Below the pieces are notes generated by a model. It was not told the DNA's origin. It ran no database searches and worked only from the letters and a program-made list of their open reading frames with translations. From Euleptes europaea (taxonomy: Eukaryota; Chordata; Lepidosauria; Squamata; Sphaerodactylidae): DNA of 64,000 nt. This document shows positions 56,401 through 64,000 of the stretch, one piece after another. The translations under genes were made by a program, and so were the position numbers. Every line of letters begins with the position of its first letter. Position 1 is the stretch's first letter. The stretch is taken from contig NC_079324.1 in the NCBI RefSeq assembly GCF_029931775.1, forward strand, positions 60,085,268 to 60,149,267, read 5' to 3'.

Positions 56401-59400
56401 TGCTTCCTGTCAGAGTAGACCATACTGACTTTGATGGACCGAGGGTCTGATTCAGTAGAAGGCAGCCTCATGTGTTCATGTGACTAAGGGTGCAATCCTG
56501 TACACATTTATGTAGGAGTAAGCACCACTGGACCTAGTGGGATTTACTTCTGAGTAGACGTGCATAAGATTGTGCTGAAAATGCAGGATTAAATTAACAT
56601 TTTGTGGGAGCCAGAAGATCTGATCTGAACCGGAAATGTGTCAGCTATTTAAAGATTATCTGGAGTCTCCCCTGGGGCTTCAGCAGCAGCAAATAATTTT
56701 CCGTTTAAAAATCACCCTGAAATGGAAAGGTCTTTCGGCATAATCTGACCCAGCATCTTGTCACCTCCTGTTTTTCGCCCCTCTCCTTTATTAAATAAGC
56801 GGAATTGTTTGCCACTTAATTGCCGAGGCTTATCAGCGGCTTGTCCTTTCTCTCTCCCACAGCTTCAGCAGCAGCAGAACAGACTCATGAAGATCAACCA
56901 CGACCTTCGCCACCGCATCACCGTGGTAGAGGCGCAAGGGAAAGCGCTCATCGAGCAGAAAGTGGAGCTGGAGGCGTACCTGCAAACCAAGGAGCAGGAG
57001 ATGGCGGCGCTCCGGGCCGAGCTGGGGAAGCTCCGGGAGAAACTGCAGGGGGAGCCCAGCCAGAATGGAGAAGACGTTCCGGTAGGTGCCGCGAACTGGC
57101 CGGTGGGATTCACCTCGGCAAAGAGAGTCGGTGCATGAGAAACCTGGTATTGCGCTTTTACTGGCATGACTCTCCCTAAAGAATTTGGGGGGTTGTACTT
57201 GGAGGAGGATTCTGGGACTGTTTGCATTGCCTTTTTAAACATTATCTTGGCTAATTTTCAGCGTCCTATTTTTCTGCATAACCTGGGGAGTACTCCATGT
57301 TGCGGAGGGGCTCTGGCTCAGTGGTAGAGCATTTGCTTGGCATTCAGAGTCCCAGATTCGACCCCTGACATCTCCAGTTGAAAGGACCAGGTAGAAGGTG
57401 ATGTGAAAGGCCTCTGCCTCAGACTCTGGGAGAGCCACTGCCAGTCTGAGTAGACAATACTGAACTTGATGGACCAGTGGTTTGAGTCAGTATAAGGCAG
57501 CTTTGTGTGTGTTTGTGTGTGTGTGTGTGAGATAACCCCCTTGCCTGTGGATGGCTTAGATATTCTGTTTTCATGGTCATAAAAGGGGTCCCGCTGTCTG
57601 CATCTGGGATGTAAAAAAAAAATTGGGGGAGAAGGTTCCTTGCAGAATAGATCCACAGGATCTGACCCAAATGTCCTTGATGTGCATATTTTCCTCCTTC
57701 AGTTTCTTTTTTTCTTCAACAAAGAAAACAACTGCCATTCTTTTCTGCATCCTTCTTGTCAAGGTCTAGTCTACCCTATTTAAATAAATGAAAGATCCCT
57801 TTAAGGGGCAATCCAACACATACTTAGTTAAAAGTAAGAAGTTATTGAGGCTTACTTCTGAGTAAACATAGGAGTGGGCTGTAAATATAGGCTCGGTATG
57901 TCTCTTAAGGAAAGATTGTTAAGAAAAAAATATGGCTAAGAAAATGTATATGCCATCGTTCCAGAGATCTGCTCCTCCTCTTACCGCCTCCTCTATATTA
58001 TTTTTGGTCTTTAAATTTGTAGTTTGTTGCTTTTGATTTTAAACATTGTACATAACTGCGTGTTTGATGTTGCAGAGGTAAAAGATATATACTTAAGTTA
58101 TAAAAGAAAGTGCAGATCATTTTAATTTTAAATGTAATTTTTTCAGGGTTTTTTCCCCCCTCCAGCTGAAATAAGCGATTATAAACAACACTAGATCTAT
58201 TTTAGGATTCTACTTGGCTACACTTCAGCAGGCTTGTCCCTTGGGCTGAAGTTCTTGGTGTAGAGGGAGCTCCCCACCCCAGGCTTTGTATGACGATTGT
58301 AGTTTTTTTAATGTTCACTTGATCTGTCTGCCCTTCAGTGCCCCTGGAGTGCTTATGAGGACTGGGAAACTTGTCTGCCTCTCATGTTTACATCTAAGAC
58401 TTGGAAGCTGGCAGAGAAGGAACCCGATGCAGAAGTTAAAACCACTGAGAAAGTGAATTGAAGTTGTCTCGTTAATGAATCTATGTAGATTGTATGCACA
58501 GCTGTGTCTATTCTACATCTGTTCCTCCCAAAAAACCAGATTCTGCCATCGAGACATTTTAGAATAAATTACACAAATATTACTTATAATTCTACTTTCA
58601 TGTTGCAGTTTGTTTTACAAGGAAGCAGATGATGGCTAGGAATTCTAGGAGTAGCACAGATTTTGGCACAACCATGAGAATTAGGAACTTAAAAAACAAA
58701 CACACCCAGATTTACTAAATTCTGTACTACCTGAATTACTTTTTGCCTATGATCTCTTCCTAATAATCTAGGTTTGGTCACTTTTTATTTGTTTATTTGG
58801 AAGATTTGTATGCCACCTCTTCAGGGAAACCTACCCCAGGTGGTTTACAAAATATAAAACATAACACATCATAAAAATTATTAAAACCCACCATTTAAAA
58901 CACAGCAAAGCATACAACTACATAAAGTACAGTATAGGTTTATACCTGAGCAAAGACTGGAGAGTAGAACCCTTTAAAAATTAACATAATAAAAATTAAC
59001 TGGTTATATTGTTTTCGAAGAAAATATGATGCAGATAATAAGAACATAAGAAAGGCCCTGCTGGATCAGACCAAGTCCCATCAAGTCCAGCAGTCTGTTC
59101 ACACAGTGGCCAACTAGGTGCCTCTAGGAAGCCACTAACAAGACGGCTGCAGCAGCAGCATCCTGTCTATGTTCCACTGCACCCAAATAATAGGCATGCT
59201 CCTCTGATACTAGAGAGAATAGGTATGCAGCATGACTAGTATCCATTCTAACTAACAGCCATGAATACCCCTCCATGAATATGTCCACTCCCCTCTTAAA
59301 GCCCTCCAAGCTGGCAGCCATCACCACATCCTGAGGCAGGGAGTTCCACAATTTAACTATGCGTTGTGTGAAAAAATACTTCCTTTTATCTGTTTTGAAT

Positions 59401-62400
59401 CTCTTGCTCTCCAGCTTTAGCAGATGACCCCGTGTTCTAGTGTTATGGGAGAGGGAGAAAAGCTTCTCCCTGTCCACTCTCTCCAAACCATGCATAATTT
59501 TATAGACCTCTATCATGTCTCCCCTCAGCCGCCTTCTTTTCAAGCTAAACAGCCCTAAGCGTCTTAACCACTCCCCATAGGACAGTTACTCTAGTCCCCT
59601 AATCATTTTGGTTGCTCTTTTCTGTTGTTGTTTTGGTTGCATGATTCCTGGAATGCTGTTTGCCTTTAAATCTTAGCATTATTTTTTTAAAGCAAGATTC
59701 TAACCCTCAAGGCTACATAGCTTGAAAATTTAAGGGATTCCCAATGTAATTGCTCAAGAAGCCAGAAAGGGAGGGAGGTGGAGGAAGGATGCCTGATCAA
59801 AGACTGGAGAGTAGAACCCTTTAAAAATAAAAATTAACTGGTTATATTGTTTTAGAAGAAAACATGATGCAGATAATCCTGTTGTTTTGGTTGCACGATT
59901 CCTGGAATGCTGTTTGCCTTTAAATCTTAGCATGTTTTTTAAAAAAAAACTCAAATTCTAACCCTCAAGGCTACATAGCTTGAAAATTTAAGGGATTCCC
60001 AATGTAATCGCTCAAGGAGCCAGAAAGGGAGGGAGGTGGAGGAAGGCCAGCAGGATTTCTAGTAGGAGACAGGACTTAAATTCCCCTGTTGACGTCTTGC
60101 CCTTTTCTTATAACTAGCTTTAACAGATTGTATTATGGGAAGCATGCAAAAAAAGGAGATAAAGGCACATCTGCATAGTTTATATGGAAGACAGTCAGCA
60201 TTTCCCTGTAATGAATTTTAAACTCAGAGTACCCCCAGCTACTGTGATTGATTCTATCGTTGTGTTGGTTTTTTTTAATCTCCCCCCCAGCCCCCTGGCT
60301 GCCCCTTTCATTGTACTGTGGAGAATGCTTGTATTCTGCAGGTTTAATTAGATCTGCCAGCTTGCCAATGGATATTTGAAACAATTGATATTGAAACAAT
60401 TGAAACAATGGATATTTGAAACAATTGGTTTTGTTGTCTATCTGTAGTTGTTGGGGTCAGTGTTAAATCTGCAGTGCTGCCCAGAAACTAGAATATTCCA
60501 AAAATAATGGTTCTTTTGTCTTCAAAATTGAATTTTTTTTTAAGTGGGTTGTTTAAACCTTTCGCAGAAGTGAAGGAGAAAGATAATTATTTCCAGCTCT
60601 TTTCTTTCTTCCTTTGCCTTGCTCATAAGGTTGCCAACCTCCAGGTGGTGGCTGGAGATGTCCTGCTATTACAGCTGATCTCCAGCTGATAGAGATCAGT
60701 TCCCCTGGAGAAAAATGGCCGCTTTGGCAATTGGACTCTATGGCATTGAAGTCCCTCCCCTCTCAAACCCTGTCCTCCTCAAGCTCCACCCCCAAAATCT
60801 CCAGGTAATTCCAAACCCGGAGCTGGCAACCCTATTTGGGCCTCTTCAAGAAAAAAAAAATCAATTCCTGTTTCCTTGATAAATTAAATGCTGACTGACT
60901 GTGTTGTTCACGTAGCCAACGGGAAAGTCCCAGCTTCTATGAATGGAGTCCCGCAGTGCCTCGGCCTGTAGCCAGAAAGCATCAAAGTGTCTACAGTCCC
61001 CGGAGAGAATGGCTGCTTTATTCCACTGGCTTTTGTAGCTCGTTGGCTTTCAGGCCAGCAGTGTCTCTTCTCATTAGGTCCGTTCCCAGCTTTCTCCGCC
61101 AGAGAGGAGGTTAGACTGTAATTATAGGCATAACCACACTGCCCTGACAGCCTGCACTGGCGAGCCTTGGCTGACTCAGAACCAGAAAAACTAGCTCTGG
61201 TCAAGATTCAGCAGAAATGTTAAAATAAGCCGCCGTGGTCCAAAGAACAGCTCTTCGGATGCAGGGGTTTTCCCAACCAGTAAGCTGGTATTTTGGTTTC
61301 AGGTGCTGCTAGATCCACACAACAAGCTGACCAGGCAGTCTCTCTGCACACTTGGCTAAACCTTTTCAACAAGTCCAGAAGCTGAGATGCTAATGCCTTT
61401 AGTTTAATGTGCAGAGCGACATTATTCAAAGACATGTCAGTATGGTTGGGTGTCTCCCAACAAGCTTTAGATTGGCTCTTTTTCTGTAACTTGGCATGAG
61501 TTCTTGTCAAGCATATAACATAAGAACATAAGAAAGGCCCTGCTGGATCAGACCCAGGCCCATCAAGTTCAGCAGTCTGTTCACAAAGCCAAGTGCCTCT
61601 AAGAAGCCCACAAACAAGACAACTGCAGCAGTATTATCCTGCCTGTATTCCACAGCACCTACTATAATAGGCGTGCTCCTCTGATCCTGACTAGTAACCA
61701 TTTTTAATCCTGACTGGTATCCATTTTTACTAGTAGCCATGAATAGCCCTCTCTTCCATGAACATGTCCTTTCCTCTCTTAAAGCCTTCCAAGTTGGCAG
61801 CCATCACCACATCCTGGGGCAGGGAGTTCCACAATGTAATTTCATCACCTAACTTGCCAATGGAATAGTTTATCCTGCCTCGATCCTGCAACGTTATAGT
61901 AACGTTGAGAGGGTTTTGTTATTGGACTATTTTAAATTGTGTTTGAAGCTATTTTAATGGGTTATTGTTTTATTGTGTTTTAGACTGTGGGAGCCACTCT
62001 GAGCCCAAGCTTCGGGTTGGGGAGAGTGGGGTAGAAATGTAATAAATAAATAAAAAGATTTGGCCAATCTCTAAGGCACATTTTATTGTATGATTTGTTG
62101 ATTTATTTAAAACATTTTAATGCCATCTGTCCACCCAGTTGGGGTCTCCAAGGCAGTGAACCGAAGCAGGGCCGGAGTGTATGGGTAGGTGCATATGGGA
62201 GGAGGCAGTCCTAAAGATCTGTTGGGCCTAGGACATACAGTGTAGATGGAACAAGACTAGAGTGATATGGTCCCTACGACCTGCTCCAGTTAACACACCA
62301 GCTGCAGCATTCTGTACCAGTTGTAGCTTCCAGACAGTCTTCAAGGGCAGCCTCACTGCACTGCAGTAATCTAATCTAGATGTTACCAGGACAGGCACCC

Positions 62401-63131
62401 CAGGAATGTTTTTGTTTTGCTTCTTTTTTAAAAGACAACTTGATTAACGACAGCAACCTCGAAGCCAGACCCAATAAAAGATTAGATTAAGTCCCAACTA
62501 TTAATTCCCATCCTGTGTGTTCCTCCAGGCAGAAGAACCAAACAACGAGGAATACATCTCAGAATCGGAAAAGATAGCCATGGATTTGAAAGACCCAAAT
62601 CGGCCCAGGTTTACTTTGCAGGAGCTGCGAGACGTTTTGCACGAGAGAAACGAACTGAAGTCTAAAGTTTTCCTGCTACAAGAAGAACTTTTGTATTATA
62701 AGAGGTGGGGCTTTTAGTTCCCAGACGCAATTACGCCATTGGCTTTCCAGTGGGGGCAGGTGTGCCTAAGCCCATGCTGGATCCAGCTGTTAACGCTACA
62801 AGCCTGTGCTCAGTTACTGGAGAGCGTGTCCCATTGAACTCGCAGAGTAAAACAAGGCAGGGATGGCGGGGTCTTTCTGGGTTTAGAGGCCCCCAGTGCC
62901 CGTTTCAGCATGGGTATTCTCTCTCTTTTCTTTCTCTTGTGTGTACAGCCGTGCTGGGAAATTGCCGTAGGTCTGATGAGCTGTATATAGCTGCACGTGT
63001 TATATTTTCCTGTCCTGTTCCTTTTTTGTTTTGTAAAGTGAGGAGGCCGATGAAGAAACGAGATCCCCTCAACTTACACCCGTCATCCACTCAAAACCAT
63101 CCCCTCAGCCAGAATCTGGTATCAAACGGCT
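44072..63131 (+). CDS. RILPL1: RILP-like protein 1, exons 1-6 (last exon beyond the right edge)
   Basis: Exons: 44072-44377, 50460-50610, 54631-54749, 56863-57081, 62529-62704 and 63039-63131; phases join, giving 354 residues plus two bases of the next codon. The RH1 domain is about residues 14-105 (LTVMDVYDLASLVGHEFERL). Coiled coils follow, including EVVDKQRDEIRAKDRELGLR (exon 3) and IEQKVELEAYLQTKEQEM (exon 4). The RH2 domain is about 278-324 (RFTLQELRDVLHERNELKSK), and the sequence ends SPQPESGIKRL before the missing C terminus. RILPL1 binds LRRK2-phosphorylated Rab8/Rab10 through RH2 and acts at the centrosome and primary cilium (family knowledge). The start at 44072 was chosen for its GCGCGCCATGG context and family length; an in-frame ATG at 44024 would add 16 residues. 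The N terminus (MDGGGGGPRCPP) is GC-rich and diverged. Intron 2 has a GC donor. Exon 6 is shorter and divergent relative to mammals. Confidence 0.96.
44529..44627. repeat. Tandem repeat, about 40-bp unit
   Basis: AGATGAGTACCCCAACAATA followed by A-rich spacer occurs 2.6 times. RILPL1 intron 1. Confidence 0.85.
44635..45066 (-). mobile_element. Penelope-like element fragment with inverted terminal copies
   Basis: Left terminal copy 44635-44771 (GTGTTAGTCTGTCTGCACTA ... GAGCTTTCGTGAGCCACAGC) and right copy about 44950-45066 in the opposite orientation. Between them, minus-strand 44772-44905 translates to FTEGTTFSRTEWKSVNLVKK followed by LAQVQTDIIFLTKRRRLNII, resembling the N-terminal part of Penelope-like ORFs (tentative). 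The ends carry a CTGAAGA ... GAAA motif discussed in the findings. RILPL1 intron 1. Confidence 0.6.
45090..45665 (-). repeat. RTE/BovB-like LINE 3' part
   Basis: Minus-strand translation includes KELETILNCKDVSLATKIKL, FGCESRAMKKADRKKVDSFE and GCWRRVLRVP, the C-terminal region of RTE-type reverse transcriptases; the left end is the 3' terminus (CCTCAAGTCGCTTCCGACTG). RILPL1 intron 1. Confidence 0.65.
46033..46095 (+). repeat. CR1 3' end
   Basis: GGGGGTTGGACTAGATGACC and CTTCCAACTCAATGATTCTG, the typical CR1 terminus. Confidence 0.6.
46097..46520 (-). repeat. CR1 LINE ORF end and 3' part
   Basis: Reverse copy; minus-strand translation contains [20 protein letters not shown] and [20 protein letters not shown], the conserved C terminus of CR1 reverse transcriptase. 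RILPL1 intron 1. Confidence 0.8.
47040..47330 (-). repeat. CR1-type LINE fragment, divergent
   Basis: CACATCCATCTAGTCCAGCA, CCTCTGAACATGGAGTTTCC, GGTGGCCATTCCTTCATCTT and GCAATGAGTTCCACATG. Confidence 0.65.
47845..48085 (-). repeat. CR1-type LINE fragment
   Basis: TTAGTTCAGCATCCCATTTC, GGCCAGTGAGATGCTCCCAC and CTTGCAGCCACTGATAGACC. RILPL1 intron 1. Confidence 0.55.
48229..48576 (-). repeat. Two adjacent SINE family B copies
   Basis: The first, full copy is 48229-48437 (AACACATGAAGTTGCCATAT ... GAGCCACAGCCCCTCCCC); the second, truncated, is 48438-48576 (ATGGCTCTCCAGGGTCTCAG ... GAGCCACGGCC). Confidence 0.85.
48985..49385 (+). repeat. RTE/BovB-like LINE 3' part
   Basis: Translation: DKKKVDSFEMWCWRRVLRIP, KMTKLRLSYIGHIMRRQESL and EKTVMLGKVEGSRKRERPDR; tail CATAGGGTCACCATGAGTGA followed by AGCACTTAACAC. 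RILPL1 intron 1. Confidence 0.75.
49602..49895 (-). repeat. SINE family A (long form)
   Basis: Reverse copy: AAGTGTTGGTTTTTATATGC to CTCTTAAGCACCACACC. RILPL1 intron 1. Confidence 0.85.
50611..50612 (+). other. RILPL1: Non-canonical GC splice donor of RILPL1 intron 2
   Basis: Exon 2 ends CACGAAG and exon 3 begins GAATGTCGG, so the joined codons read HEGMSERERQ as in the family. The intron begins GCAAGT, the preferred GC-donor context, and ends TTTCAACCAG. No GT near the junction keeps the frame. Confidence 0.9.
50651..50872 (+). repeat. Two 5S rRNA-derived SINE copies in tandem
   Basis: The first, 50651-50800, has CTTGGAAGCTAAGCAGGGTC and ACTTGGATGGGAGACCAGC; the second, 50810-50872, has GATCTCGGAAGCTAAGAAGG and is truncated. 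RILPL1 intron 2. Confidence 0.8.
51178..51475 (+). repeat. SINE family A (long form)
   Basis: GTGTATTGGTTAAGAGCGGT head to AAAACCAACTCTTCTTCTTC tail. RILPL1 intron 2. Confidence 0.85.
51969..52272 (-). repeat. SINE family A (long form)
   Basis: Reverse copy: GAAGAAGAAGAGTTGGTTTT to CTTAACCACTAGAGCACGCT. RILPL1 intron 2. Confidence 0.85.
52290..52485 (-). repeat. MIR/CORE-like SINE
   Basis: CAACATCCCTGTGAGGTAGG and GCCCAGGGTCACCCAGCAAA in reverse orientation. RILPL1 intron 2. Confidence 0.55.
53419..53590 (-). repeat. SINE family A, truncated at the head
   Basis: GGAGTTGGTTTTTATATGCT to CCAGCTGGCTTCGTGTGTAG; the tRNA-like half is absent. RILPL1 intron 2. Confidence 0.75.
54062..54290 (+). 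repeat. MIR/CORE-like SINE
   Basis: GTGCAGTATAGTGGTTAGGA head, CTAACCTACCTCACAGGGTT and a closing AAATAAATAACC run. RILPL1 intron 2. Confidence 0.6.
54890..55110 (-). repeat. RTE/BovB-like LINE 3' end, preceded by a (GT)n tract
   Basis: GTGCCGTCAAGTCGCTTCTG, CTTGCTCAGATCTTGCAAAT and CTTTTCCTAGCATGATTGTC in reverse orientation; GT dinucleotides at 54872-54889. RILPL1 intron 3. Confidence 0.7.
55110..56260. other. RILPL1 intron 3 interior, little recognised
   Basis: Only a possible CR1-related scrap near 55900-55990 and a MIR-like scrap near 56085-56200. No gene signal. Confidence 0.3.
56265..56483 (+). repeat. SINE family B
   Basis: GAGCTATGGCTCAGTGGCAG head, GGTTCAACCCCCGGCATCTC, tail GGCAGCCTCATGTGTTCATG; followed by a half-palindrome repeat (TTACTTCTGAGTAGAC) to 56580. 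RILPL1 intron 3. Confidence 0.85.
57304..57512 (+). repeat. SINE family B
   Basis: GGGGCTCTGGCTCAGTGGTA head, GATTCGACCCCTGACATCTC, tail GGCAGCTTTGTGTGTGT running into a GT repeat (to about 57530). RILPL1 intron 4. Confidence 0.85.
57535..58780. other. RILPL1 intron 4 interior, nothing recognised
   Basis: About 1.2 kb with only a short half-palindrome repeat scrap near 57800-57890. Confidence 0.3.
58945..60047. repeat. Tandem duplication, first copy carrying a CR1-like insertion
   Basis: The unit (CAAAGACTGGAGAGTAGAAC ... ATGATGCAGATAAT, then GTTTTGGTTGCA ... GAGGGAGGTGGAGGAAGG) occurs at 58945-59790 and again, uninterrupted, at 59792-60047. In the first copy the CR1-like sequence 59039-59630 sits after GATGCAGATAA. 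RILPL1 intron 4. Confidence 0.85.
59039..59630 (-). repeat. CR1-like LINE, longest copy of this family here
   Basis: Reverse copy; minus-strand translation includes [40 protein letters not shown] and DVVMAASLEGFKRGVDIFME, the standard CR1-clade C terminus. Confidence 0.85.
60048..60620. other. RILPL1 intron 4, nothing recognised
   Basis: About 570 bp with a short ATTGAAACAATGGATATTTG duplication near 60380-60425 and no other signal. Confidence 0.3.
60628..60833. mobile_element. TIR element (AGGGTTGCC family), full length
   Basis: AGGTTGCCAACCTCCAGGTG at the left and GGAGCTGGCAACCCT at the right. The best-preserved body in the window (CTGATAGAGATCAGTTCCCC, TTTGGCAATTGGACTCTATG). No convincing target duplication here. 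Confidence 0.8.
60840..61515. other. RILPL1 intron 4, nothing recognised
   Basis: About 670 bp without repeat or gene signature. Confidence 0.3.
61518..61838 (-). repeat. CR1-like LINE 3' part
   Basis: CATAAGAACATAAGAAAGGC, CAGCAGTCTGTTCACAAAGC, GGCAGCCATCACCACATCCT and GGGAGTTCCACAATGTAAT. Confidence 0.8.
61895..62055 (+). repeat. L2-type LINE 3' end
   Basis: GGTTATTGTTTTATTGTGTT, GGAGCCACTCTGAGCCC, GAGAGTGGGGTAGAAATG and (AAAT)n. Confidence 0.6.
62095..62400 (-). repeat. LINE fragment (L2/CR1 group)
   Basis: CAGCTGCAGCATTCTGTACC, then CTGCAGTAATCTAATCTAGA and GTTACCAGGACAGGCACC, a reverse-orientation LINE ORF scrap upstream of RILPL1 exon 5. Confidence 0.45.
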
Positions 63132-63660
63132 GTAAGTAGCACCCTTATTATTAAACTCTTGCCTGTTTTCTCCTGAGACTAGCAAGGCAGCGTGACCGCA
63201 GGGTTGTCGTCAGCCAAGAGACAGTGTAGCTGGAATGGAGGGGGGTGAGATAACTTTTTTTTAAGTTAAACACTGAGAAGTGTTTTTCTTTTTTCCCTTT
63301 TTTAAAAGAATAGGGCCAGCTCTCGCAATTCATCCACCAAGCAAAAACCCTCCTTTTGTTTCCATCTCTCTTGTTTGTGGGTGGCCTTTTTCACAACCAC
63401 GGGGAACAAAAGTCCGTGTGTTGTGGGATGCGATGCAGCCGGCCGAGCGGCGTAACTCGAGAAAGGCTGAGCTTCAGCCGAGCATAATAACGACTGTGTG
63501 TGTTGTTGTCGACACTAAGAATAGCTCACCCCAAAACAGCTCTATTGGGAACAGCTCAGCTGTGTTAGGTCACCTGTGTTGTTTTTTTTAACCTCTGGGG
63601 TGATCTGAGCAGTGTCCTTGTTTAACAGCAGTGTTGTGGGGATCTGGAGTGCTGATTTGC
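63132..63660. other. Start of the last visible RILPL1 intron, nothing recognised
   Basis: About 530 bp after exon 6 without a repeat or exon. The next exon (expected to begin with a Phe-rich stretch in the family) is not inside the window. Confidence 0.3.
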
Positions 63661-63665
63661 TCCGG

Positions 63666-63966
63666 CAGCTTGGTGTAGTGGTTAAGAGCAATGGTTCGGA
63701 GCGGGGGGACTCTGATCTGGAGAACCAGGTTTGATTCTCCACTCCTCCATATGAGTGGCGGACTCTAATCTGGTGAACTGGATTTGTTTCCCCACCCCTA
63801 CACGCGAAGCCAGCTGGGTGAACTTGGGCCAGTCACAGCTCTCTCAGCCCCACCTACCTCACTGGGCGTCTGTTGTGGGGAGGGGAAGGGAAAGTGATTG
63901 TAAGCCGGTTTGATTCTTCGTTAAGTGGTAGAGAAAGTTGCCATATAAAAGCCAACTCTTCTTCTC
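63666..63966 (+). repeat. SINE family A (long form)
   Basis: CTTGGTGTAGTGGTTAAGAG head to AAGCCAACTCTTCTTCTC tail. Confidence 0.85.
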
Positions 63967-64000
63967 GAGAATGTTTACAAAAAGCTGGTAACAGGGGTCC

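Noticed and set aside
59124-59543. 139-codon minus-strand ORF in RILPL1 intron 4
   Set aside because: It is the conserved C terminus of a CR1-like reverse transcriptase, 5'-truncated.

Overview
This is a vertebrate nuclear segment, most likely from a squamate reptile (a lizard; species not determined). Four protein-coding genes are recognised from exon translations and intact splice sites: the last three coding exons of EIF2B1 (+), all 14 coding exons of DDX55 (-), all four coding exons of TMED2 (-), and six exons of RILPL1 (+), whose last exon lies beyond the right edge. From memory, the order and relative orientations match the human 12q24.31 block RILPL1-TMED2-DDX55-EIF2B1 read in reverse. 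The squamate call rests on the repeat mix: tRNA-derived SINEs of two main families, CR1, L2 and RTE/BovB-like LINEs, Penelope-like repeats, 5S-derived SINEs and several hAT elements.

Layout. 1-3000: end of EIF2B1. 3048-15560: DDX55, tail-to-tail with EIF2B1, with a GC-rich 5' end. 15.7-19.7 kb: intergenic, almost all repeats (57-bp tandem array, Penelope-like pieces, TIR elements nested in one another, SINEs). 19.75-32.6 kb: TMED2 with a long 3' UTR and a CpG-rich promoter. 33-44 kb: divergent intergenic region between TMED2 and RILPL1, with three large inverted repeats, a row of SINEs and an 86-bp tandem array next to the RILPL1 promoter. 44.07-63.1 kb: RILPL1 with repeat-filled introns.

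The four genes are separate housekeeping or trafficking genes and do not form one system: a translation-initiation regulator, a ribosome-biogenesis helicase, a COPI/COPII cargo receptor and a Rab effector. I found no operon-like or defence system. The most notable points are two GC-AG introns (TMED2 intron 1, RILPL1 intron 2), a TIR element whose copies carry about 10-bp target duplications and whose end was amplified into an array beside the RILPL1 promoter, hammerhead-like core motifs in Penelope-like repeats, a compact palindromic insertion with a clean 10-bp target duplication, and a hAT element whose transposase segments are in permuted order.
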